From positions 1 through 9,930 of the forward strand of contig JBCCFX010000154.1 of the NCBI GenBank assembly GCA_039029515.1: a stretch of 9,930 nucleotides of DNA, given 5' to 3'. The stretch comes from JBCCFX01 sp039029515 (lineage in GTDB: Bacteria; Planctomycetota; Phycisphaerae; Phycisphaerales; SM1A02). Positions 1 through 5,197 of this stretch are shown here, piece after piece; the stretch's first letter is position 1; the number at the start of each line of letters is the position of its first letter. The position numbers were made by a program, and so were the translations under genes. Below the pieces are notes generated by a model that was not told the DNA's origin, ran no database searches, and worked only from the letters and a program-made list of their open reading frames with translations.

Positions 1-135
1 CCCGGAACCGCCCATGATGACCATGGTCTCCCCCTCATACACCGTGAGGTTGAGACCGGCGAGTACGGTCTGATCGCCGAACACCTTGACCAGATCGCGA
101 ATCTCGATCACCGCTTGTCGGTCGTCATCGCTCAT
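1..135 (-). CDS. ABC transporter ATP-binding protein, N-terminal fragment (cut by left edge)
   Basis: Only the first 45 codons are in the window. They read as the start of an ABC ATPase: a first beta strand (VIEIRDLVKVFG), an aromatic A-loop region, then GETMVIMGGSG, the beginning of the Walker A loop, where the window ends. The protein would energise transport across the inner membrane. The form GE-T-x-V-I-M-G-G-S-G resembles MlaF/Mce-type lipid-transport ATPases, but this is weak evidence and the substrate cannot be told from this piece. The start at 135 is chosen because GAGG lies 6 nt upstream; a second ATG at 138 is directly adjacent and equally in frame. The gene begins inside the last codons of the upstream DUF4190-like gene, an 11 to 14 nt overlap that implies translational coupling. 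Confidence 0.85.
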   Translation of the reverse strand, partial: MSDDDRQAVIEIRDLVKVFGDQTVLAGLNLTVYEGETMVIMGGSG

Positions 136-766
136 CATCGGCCTCAGGATACGACAGGTCGCCACGTTCCGGATCACGGATCACGATTCGACCGATTCGG
201 CCAACGTGATTTCGCTGATCGTCGAAGAGCCGAATTTCGGTCTCCGCAAGAACATCATCGTCGGCAAAGAACAACCGATGCATCACAATCGGTGACTCCG
301 CCCGCTGATCGAATGGCACCTCGGTCTGTGCATCAGGATCCGCCGTCACATTGCGCAGATCGCCGTAGCGTGATCGAACCGCATTGATGAATGCCGCGGC
401 GTCAAGTTCATCGAGGTTGAGCGCCGGATCAAACGCCTCAATAAAGCCCGGCACATCGCCCGCAAACCCGCGCTCCAGCGCCGGCCCGGGGCCCTGAATC
501 AACGGCTGTCGAATATTGCCGTTCCACCACATCGCCACCAGGATCCAGCCGGTCGTGGCAATGACCCCGACCACGATCGAGATGATCGCCAGGCCTCGTC
601 CGGTTCGGTCGGGGCGATGCTTGCAGTCATGCAGCGCACGCACGCCGAGAATCGGACCGATGACGGTCAGTGGCGGACACCAGAATCCGAGACTGCACAA
701 CCCCGCCACGATCGCCCAGGGACTCAGCGATTGCGTTGGTGCGGCCTCATGCGTCTCATCTGACAT
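125..766 (-). CDS. DUF4190-like two-helix membrane protein, paralogue C (213 aa)
   Basis: Third of three tandem paralogues in transcription order. Function is not known. Residues 1-15 are polar. Two hydrophobic segments follow at about 17-46 and 58-80, separated by a charged loop (HDCKHRPDRTGRG), the layout of DUF4190-type proteins. Residues 95-210 form a soluble domain with an acidic helical part (FIEAFDPALNLDELD), the motif SRYG at 132-135, and a beta-rich end with RIVIRD then GDLSYP. These two motifs recur at the same places in the two upstream paralogues. A pair of helices with a short basic loop would put both ends on the same side of the membrane. The gene starts 3 nt after the stop of paralogue B with no clear ribosome site, so it is probably coupled to it; its end overlaps the ABC ATPase start. 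The soluble part may be an NTF2-like fold, which is a guess from shape only. Confidence 0.85.
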   Translation of the reverse strand: MSDETHEAAPTQSLSPWAIVAGLCSLGFWCPPLTVIGPILGVRALHDCKHRPDRTGRGLAIISIVVGVIATTGWILVAMWWNGNIRQPLIQGPGPALERGFAGDVPGFIEAFDPALNLDELDAAAFINAVRSRYGDLRNVTADPDAQTEVPFDQRAESPIVMHRLFFADDDVLAETEIRLFDDQRNHVGRIGRIVIRDPERGDLSYPEADDER

Positions 767-769
767 CGA

Positions 770-1462
770 TCAGAAGTCCGCGGGGAACGACAGATCCCCG
801 AGCTCTTCGTCTTCAATCACGATGCCGACCATGCCAACACGAAACAACTGCGAGACATTGGTCGCCGTCTCATCGGCGAGCATGATGTGGAACTCAGCGT
901 CCAACGTCGCGTTCTCGAAGGTCAGCGTGTACGGCACGATACCGATACCAGCGCCACTGGATGTGTCAGGACCTGCACCTGGATTCGTTTCCAGCGTGGA
1001 CTGCAGCGCACCGTAGCGTGATTCAAGCGTCTGGAAGAACACCTCAGCATCGGATTCCGTCAGCGTGGCATCCTCAAATTCGGCAATGACCAGTGCATAG
1101 TCGCCATCAGCGCCGGCATCCATGATCTGCGCCGGCTTCTGCTGCATGTAGGTCGTAACCTCCATGGCGTACCTGACGAATTTGCCACCGAAGATGCTGC
1201 CCGGAATCCATGCCACGGCGAGCAGCAGACCAATGATGATTGCTGCGATCGCCATGCCTTTGCCTTTGCACTTCGCTTCGTTCCTGCCGATCGCCACGAC
1301 GGCGACGACACCGAGGATCGCACCGAGTGCGCCAAGAAACGGAATACAACACGCAAGACTGCAGACCAGCGACGTAATCGCAAGCCCGTGCGTCTTCTGG
1401 TCGCCCGGCGCGACCGACACGCCTTCGGGGTTCGCGTACGGATTGTTCTCGAACTGCGACAT
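770..1462 (-). CDS. DUF4190-like two-helix membrane protein, paralogue B (230 aa)
   Basis: Middle of the three paralogues and the one that looks most like a textbook DUF4190 protein. A polar N-terminus rich in N, P and G (NNPYANPEG) precedes HGLAITSLV, a first helix at about 26-59, a K-rich loop (NEAKCKGKG) and a second helix at about 69-90. The C-terminal domain (about 100-230) carries an acidic stretch, LESRYG at 146-151, a beta-rich part (YTLTFENATLD) and the terminal motif GIVIEDEELGDLSFP. There is a G/S/P-rich low-complexity linker at about 160-175. Two adjacent Cys lie in helix 1 (38-39). The start is supported by AGGAG 8 nt upstream (1471-1475). It is the only one of the three with a good ribosome site, and a 65 nt gap separates it from paralogue A. 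Function unknown; a membrane-anchored sensor or accessory subunit for the downstream ABC transporter is possible but unproven. Confidence 0.88.
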   Translation of the reverse strand: MSQFENNPYANPEGVSVAPGDQKTHGLAITSLVCSLACCIPFLGALGAILGVVAVVAIGRNEAKCKGKGMAIAAIIIGLLLAVAWIPGSIFGGKFVRYAMEVTTYMQQKPAQIMDAGADGDYALVIAEFEDATLTESDAEVFFQTLESRYGALQSTLETNPGAGPDTSSGAGIGIVPYTLTFENATLDAEFHIMLADETATNVSQLFRVGMVGIVIEDEELGDLSFPADF

Positions 1463-1470
1463 GCGCCGGT

Positions 1471-1475
1471 CTCCT
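1471..1475 (-). promoter_or_regulatory. Ribosome binding site of paralogue B
   Basis: AGGAG on the minus strand, 8 nt before the ATG at 1462. It fixes the start of the 230 aa paralogue and contrasts with the SD-less start of paralogue A. Confidence 0.7.
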
Positions 1476-1483
1476 GCGTGTTC

Positions 1484-1517
1484 GGCCGGTGAACTTCAGA
1501 CGATCTGAACGCCGGGC
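1484..1517. other. Inverted repeat between paralogues A and B
   Basis: TTCAGA (1495-1500) and TCTGAA (1504-1509) form a perfect 6 bp dyad around CGA. An outer CCGG/CCGG pair (1486-1489 with 1512-1515) could extend it with a one-sided bulge. No T tract follows in the minus-strand direction of transcription, so it is not a standard intrinsic terminator. It may be an RNA processing or attenuation hairpin or an operator, or it may be chance. Confidence 0.35.
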
Positions 1518-1527
1518 ATCCTACGAA

Positions 1528-2187
1528 TCACCCTGACCCTTCGCCAGTGGACAGGTTGTCGACAGGCGGCAGCGTCAGCGCGCCAGCCGAAGCATCGTCG
1601 ATCACGACCCGCATCAGCTTCAATTGAAGCCCCTCGCCAAGGTTCGGATACGTCGCAATGAATACCAGCGATCCCGGCCGCGCCTGATCTTCGAAGGTGA
1701 ACAGGCCAGCGACATCGACCTGCCGACCCATGTTGCCGGGAAATGCGTGGCTCGTGTACGCGAAGGACTGAAACGAACCAAAGCGAGATTCTGCGTCGGC
1801 GATGAACGCCGCAATCACGTCGGGTTTCGCCGACCGTTCCACATCGCGAGACCACACGATGCCATCCCGCACATCAGCATCAGGCGAAAAGACGGCCTCC
1901 GCGATGCGTTCGCTCTCGATCGTAATGCGACCAAGGATCGATCGCTGATACTGCATCAACGCGAGGCTCGTCAGCATCGTGACTGCGAATCCAATGATCA
2001 TCGCGGCGTGCGCCAGGCGCTTGCCGCCGATCCGTCCGCCGCTCTGACGAATGCGAACGATCGTGATCGTTGCCAACACCATGCCCATCAACGAGAGACA
2101 GGGAATCAGCGCCAGGACAAATGCCGCGATCGCAAGACTCGACGCCTTCGGCGCAGTTGTGCGGGGTGTGGGTTCAGGCTTCGACAT
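1528..2187 (-). CDS. DUF4190-like two-helix membrane protein, paralogue A (219 aa)
   Basis: First gene of the minus-strand operon and the most divergent of the three paralogues. Residues 1-15 are polar and T/P-rich. Hydrophobic segments lie at about 17-45 and 58-80, with a basic loop between them (RIRQSGGRIGGKR). The C-terminal domain (about 85-210) keeps the family pattern: an acidic region with FSPDADVRDG, ESRFG at 133-137 in place of SRYG, a beta-rich part (VDVAGLFTFED), and RVVIDD followed by GALTLP near the end. The tail after residue 210 is flexible. No Shine-Dalgarno is visible before the ATG. A TACACT box ends 9 nt upstream, suggesting an almost leaderless mRNA. The gene is divergent from murD, with 41 nt between the two start codons. 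Function unknown. Confidence 0.82.
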   Translation of the reverse strand: MSKPEPTPRTTAPKASSLAIAAFVLALIPCLSLMGMVLATITIVRIRQSGGRIGGKRLAHAAMIIGFAVTMLTSLALMQYQRSILGRITIESERIAEAVFSPDADVRDGIVWSRDVERSAKPDVIAAFIADAESRFGSFQSFAYTSHAFPGNMGRQVDVAGLFTFEDQARPGSLVFIATYPNLGEGLQLKLMRVVIDDASAGALTLPPVDNLSTGEGSG

Positions 2188-2196
2188 CAGACCCGC

Positions 2197-2202
2197 AGTG
2201 TA
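2197..2202 (-). promoter_or_regulatory. Predicted -10 box of the DUF4190-like operon
   Basis: TACACT on the minus strand, with 9 nt between it and the ATG at 2187. With usual -10 geometry transcription would start about 3 nt before the ATG. No recognisable -35 hexamer is seen. The same hexamer precedes murD and pyrD. Confidence 0.5.
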
Positions 2203-2216
2203 GTCCGTCCTTCGCG

Positions 2217-2222
2217 TACACT
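2217..2222 (+). promoter_or_regulatory. Predicted -10 box of murD (leaderless)
   Basis: TACACT within TTCGCGTACACT, followed by exactly 6 nt and the murD ATG. If this is a -10 element, +1 falls on the A of the ATG. No Shine-Dalgarno is present and no -35 is obvious. It faces the operon promoter on the other strand, 14 bp away. Confidence 0.55.
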
Positions 2223-2228
2223 CCCGCT

Positions 2229-3527
2229 ATGAGCCAGATCTGGCCGAACATGCAGGTGACGGTCATGGGCCTCGGTCGCTTCGGTGGCGGAGCCGGCGTC
2301 ACTCGATGGCTTCTCGACCAAGGCGCCAGTGTCCGCTTGACCGACACAGCACCGGCCGACCAACTCGAATCACAACGGGCGCCGTTTGATGCCGATATCG
2401 AGGCCGGCCGGCTCACCACGCGATTCGGTGGACACGAAACGCGTGATTTCGAGCACTGCGATCTCGTCGTCGCCAACCCTGCCGTCCCCAGACCATGGGA
2501 CAACCCGTATCTCCGTGCCGCCATGGACGCCGACGTGCCGGTGACGACGGAAATTCGATTGCTGACCGAACGCATCAATCGTGATCGCACGATCGGGGTG
2601 ACCGGTTCCGCGGGCAAGTCCACCACCACCTCGATGATTCACCACATCCTGCACGAGGCGAATCACCCCGTCCGTCTCGGGGGCAACATTGGCGGCAGCC
2701 TGCTTCCGGAACTCAATGCCATCACTCCTGACGAATGGATCGTGCTCGAACTCTCCAGCGCGATGCTGTATTGGCTCGGCGAGCGTATTGGCTTCAATGA
2801 TGCGCCAGGCTGGTCACCACACATCGCGTTGCTCACAAATATCAGCCCCAATCACCTCGACTGGCATCGTGATATGGCGTGCTACGAGCACTGCAAGCAC
2901 AACATCTTTCGATATCAAGCCAGTGATGATCGCCAGCTCACCCGACAGGACCAGGATGCATCGCGCGTGCCGCTGGAGATTCCCGGGGAGCACAATCAGG
3001 TTAATGCCCGCTTCGCCGCCGATGCCGTCGCTGCGGCGACCGGCTGTTCGCAGCGCGATGCGCTCGGACGCCTCGAGACGTTTCGCGGGCTTCCGCACCG
3101 ACTCGAACTCGTGTGTTCGATCGATGGCTGCCGGTTCTACAACGACTCAAAATCCACGACGCCCGACGCATCGATCCGAGCCGTCGACGCCTTCGACGAT
3201 TCCAGCCGGGTCCACCTGATCGCCGGCGGGTACGACAAGTCGATCGATCTGCAGCCGATAGCTGATCTCGTCACGCGGGTTGCCGGCATATACACCATCG
3301 GCACGACTGGCCCGGAGATTCACCGCCGGGCGTCAGCGATCGATGACCGTCGGTCATGGGCCTGTGTGACCCTCGATCGCGCGGTTGAGCACGCTCGCGC
3401 GCGGATGGCCAAAGGCGACCTGCTGCTGCTCAGTCCGGGATGCGCGAGCTGGGATCAGTTCGATCACTTTGAGCAGCGCGGCGAGCGCTTTGCATCGCTC
3501 GTCCAGCCGCATGTCACGTCATCATGA
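2229..3527 (+). CDS. murD: UDP-N-acetylmuramoyl-L-alanine--D-glutamate ligase
   Basis: Cytoplasmic Mur ligase that adds D-glutamate to UDP-MurNAc-L-Ala using ATP, an early step of peptidoglycan synthesis. 432 aa, near the usual 440. Residues 9-40 are the N-terminal UDP-binding Rossmann strand (VTVMGLGRFGGGAG, then LTD with D39). The ATP loop is GSAGKST at 126-132. ELSS has E174. NHLDW gives H209. Y219 and K223 match the E. coli Tyr194 / carbamylated Lys198 pair with the same 4-residue spacing. GEHNQVN gives N256 and N259. GLPHR gives H290/R291, and NDSKS gives D306. The C-terminal domain ends with the diagnostic LLSPGCASWDQFDHFEQRGERF region. Oddities: Ala where Asn is usual in the ATP loop, and AM where FQ usually follows ELSS. 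An in-frame ATG at 2070 lies inside the divergent gene and is rejected; ATG 2250 is a possible shorter start. It stands alone, not in a dcw cluster. Confidence 0.95.
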   Translation: MSQIWPNMQVTVMGLGRFGGGAGVTRWLLDQGASVRLTDTAPADQLESQRAPFDADIEAGRLTTRFGGHETRDFEHCDLVVANPAVPRPWDNPYLRAAMDADVPVTTEIRLLTERINRDRTIGVTGSAGKSTTTSMIHHILHEANHPVRLGGNIGGSLLPELNAITPDEWIVLELSSAMLYWLGERIGFNDAPGWSPHIALLTNISPNHLDWHRDMACYEHCKHNIFRYQASDDRQLTRQDQDASRVPLEIPGEHNQVNARFAADAVAAATGCSQRDALGRLETFRGLPHRLELVCSIDGCRFYNDSKSTTPDASIRAVDAFDDSSRVHLIAGGYDKSIDLQPIADLVTRVAGIYTIGTTGPEIHRRASAIDDRRSWACVTLDRAVEHARARMAKGDLLLLSPGCASWDQFDHFEQRGERFASLVQPHVTSS

Positions 3528-4463
3528 CGATGATGCGCCCGGCATCGTCGCCTGGCCGATCAATTCAGTGATATTCGCGCATCCCTGACGCTCGACCCAG
3601 GCATCGAGTCCGTTGACGATACGTTTGATCAGACGCGGATCCACAAAGAGCGCTGTGCCGACGCCTACCGCCGATGCGCCGGCGAGGATGAACTCGGCCG
3701 CATCGTCCCAGCCGAGCACACCACCGAGACCGATGATTGGCACGCCCGCATCACGGGCGACTCCGTGATACACGTCGTACACCATGCGCACCGCGATCGG
3801 ATGCACAGACGGTCCACTGAGCCCACCACGGCCCCGACTCAATCGCAGCCTTCGTGTGTCCACATCGATGGACATCGCCGTCACGGTATTGATCAACGTC
3901 AGTGCATCGGCACCGCCGTCAATTGCGGCGTCCGCCATCGCCACGACATCACCGACGTTGGGTGACAGTTTGACGATCATTCGGGTGGATGACAGCACCG
4001 GGCGAACTTCGTTCAGCAGTTCACGCAACGCTGTCGGCGACTCGCCGAATTGAAGTCCATCTGCGGTATTCGGACACGACACATTCAGTTCGACGGCGGG
4101 AAGGTCCGCACTGGCGTCGAAGGCGCGGGCGACTTCGACGTACTCCGAGACGGAATGTCCCGCGATGGATCCAATGACGGTCGTGCCGGTGTTCGCGGCC
4201 TCGGGCAGCTTGTCGCGAAGGAACGCATCAAGCCCGACGTTCGCGAGGCCGATTGCGTTCAGCATGCCGCGCGGGATATCGATCAGTCGCCACGGTGGAT
4301 TGCCCTCCCGAGGCTCGCGCGTGATGGATTTTGTCGTGATGGCTCCGAGTAGTTCAGGCGAGACGACGTCCGCGATCTCGCGAATATATCCCGCTGTTCC
4401 CGCCGCTGAGATCAGTGGCGTTCGGAGCGTGAGACCCGCGACTATGGACGAAAGCCGTGACAT
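3522..4463 (-). CDS. pyrD: Dihydroorotate dehydrogenase, class 1B catalytic subunit
   Basis: FMN enzyme oxidising dihydroorotate to orotate in de novo pyrimidine synthesis, cytosolic. 313 aa, typical for the family. Early SAAGTAGY is the flavin-phosphate strand. GMLNAIGLANVG (66-77) is characteristic of the 1B type. NVSCPN (127-132) carries Cys130, the class 1 catalytic base (Ser in class 2). VKLSPN gives K165, and INTV gives the orotate-binding Asn191. GLSGPSVHPIAVRMV (214-228) and GLGGV / GVGTALF (246-250, 267-273) bind FMN phosphate. There is no N-terminal membrane extension, which argues against class 2. Class 1B enzymes normally pair with PyrK (FAD, 2Fe-2S) to use NAD+; no pyrK is in the window. 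The start at 4463 lacks a Shine-Dalgarno but has TACACT 6 nt upstream. The 3' end overlaps murD by 6 nt, convergently. Confidence 0.94.
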   Translation of the reverse strand: MSRLSSIVAGLTLRTPLISAAGTAGYIREIADVVSPELLGAITTKSITREPREGNPPWRLIDIPRGMLNAIGLANVGLDAFLRDKLPEAANTGTTVIGSIAGHSVSEYVEVARAFDASADLPAVELNVSCPNTADGLQFGESPTALRELLNEVRPVLSSTRMIVKLSPNVGDVVAMADAAIDGGADALTLINTVTAMSIDVDTRRLRLSRGRGGLSGPSVHPIAVRMVYDVYHGVARDAGVPIIGLGGVLGWDDAAEFILAGASAVGVGTALFVDPRLIKRIVNGLDAWVERQGCANITELIGQATMPGASSS

Positions 4464-4469
4464 GCGCGA

Positions 4470-4475
4470 AGTGTA
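4470..4475 (-). promoter_or_regulatory. Predicted -10 box of pyrD (leaderless)
   Basis: TACACT on the minus strand inside TTCGCGTACACT, the same 12-mer as before murD, with the same 6 nt to the ATG at 4463. It predicts transcription starting at the ATG. No ribosome site and no clear -35 are seen. Confidence 0.55.
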
Positions 4476-4487
4476 CGCGAATCGGCG

Positions 4488-4518
4488 TTGGTCGACCGGG
4501 CCGGAACCGGGCTATCAT
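4488..4518 (+). promoter_or_regulatory. Predicted promoter of the TPR/YggX gene
   Basis: TATCAT at 4513-4518 is a good -10. TTGGTC at 4488-4493 could be the -35, although the 19 nt spacing is longer than ideal. It predicts a leader of about 18 nt carrying a Shine-Dalgarno. It lies in the divergent gap with pyrD. Confidence 0.45.
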
Positions 4519-4530
4519 TGCCGAACCTTG

Positions 4531-4535
4531 AGGAG
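4531..4535 (+). promoter_or_regulatory. Ribosome binding site of the TPR/YggX gene
   Basis: AGGAG (GAGGAG from 4530), 7 nt before the ATG at 4543. It decides this start over the longer in-frame reading upstream, which would run through the divergent pyrD. Confidence 0.75.
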
Positions 4536-4542
4536 CCCGTCG

Positions 4543-5190
4543 ATGTCCACGCTCGAAGAACGCATTGCCCAGTTCGAAAACATGTCCGCCGCCGATCCTG
4601 AGAACGATATGGCGCACTTCAGCCTTGGCAACGCCTATCTGCAGGCCGGCCGCTCGGCGGAGGCCGCACAGAGTTTCGAGCGATGCATCGCACTCAACGA
4701 TGAAATGAGCAAGGCATATCAACTCGCCGGCGAAGCGATGATCGCGGCCGGTTGGGCGGATAAGGCGGTCGATGTACTCAACACCGGCTATGAAGTCGCC
4801 GCAGCCAAGGGTGACCTGATGCCACGAGACGCCATCGCAGATCTCCTCCAGAGCATCGGACGAACGCCGCCGGAACTCAGCGCCGATGTGGAACGCAAGG
4901 CCGAGGAGCTCAAGGCGAGCGGCTCGTTCCTCTGTCAGCGCACGGGTCGCCCCGGCTCGCAGCTTCCGGACCCGCCGATGCGCGGACCGCTCGGCGAATG
5001 GATCCACGCGAACATTTCCGCTGAAACGTGGCGCGACTGGATCGGCCAGGGCACGAAGGTCATCAACGAACTGCGGCTGGACTTTTCGCGAGAAGAAGAT
5101 CAAGCGACGTACGAGCGTCACATGTGTGACTACCTCGGCATTGAACCTGACATGTACGAGAAGCTGACCGGTCAGCCGTTGTCCGCGTAA
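4543..5190 (+). CDS. TPR protein with C-terminal Fe(2+)-trafficking (YggX-type) domain
   Basis: 215 aa fusion. Residues 1-10 start a helix. Residues 20-90 hold about two TPR repeats (AHFSLGNAYLQAGRSAEAA; AYQLAGEAMIAAGWADKAV). Residues 95-125 are a helical linker. Residues 128-203 align with YggX (PF04362): Cys131 sits 20 residues before LG at 150-151, the same distance as E. coli Cys7 to its LG. It is followed by NIS at 157-159, two Trp at 163 and 166 (ETWRDW), VINEL (173-177) and an R/L-rich helix. YggX proteins are linked to iron handling and protection of Fe-S clusters from oxidants; the TPRs would add a protein-binding surface. Normal YggX is about 90 aa, so the TPR half is extra. Expressed alone from its own promoter; it ends 7 nt from the convergent VWA gene. 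The role in this organism is inferred from the domain only. Confidence 0.88.
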   Translation: MSTLEERIAQFENMSAADPENDMAHFSLGNAYLQAGRSAEAAQSFERCIALNDEMSKAYQLAGEAMIAAGWADKAVDVLNTGYEVAAAKGDLMPRDAIADLLQSIGRTPPELSADVERKAEELKASGSFLCQRTGRPGSQLPDPPMRGPLGEWIHANISAETWRDWIGQGTKVINELRLDFSREEDQATYERHMCDYLGIEPDMYEKLTGQPLSA

Positions 5191-5197
5191 TCGCACA

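Noticed and set aside
2070..2228. N-terminal extension of murD from an ATG at 2070
   Set aside because: It overlaps the divergent paralogue A antisense, and MurD similarity begins only just after the ATG at 2229.
3517..3529. Terminator at the murD/pyrD junction
   Set aside because: Only a 5 bp stem with a 3 nt loop and no T tract on either strand.
4165..4542. N-terminal extension of the TPR/YggX gene
   Set aside because: It runs through pyrD on the opposite strand and ignores the AGGAG site before 4543.
4354..5196. Long open frame antisense to the TPR/YggX gene
   Set aside because: A by-product of GC-rich third positions; the sense frame has recognisable domains, a promoter-like sequence and a ribosome site.
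5191..5197. Terminator between the convergent TPR/YggX and VWA genes
   Set aside because: Only 7 nt between the stops and no stem or T tract nearby.
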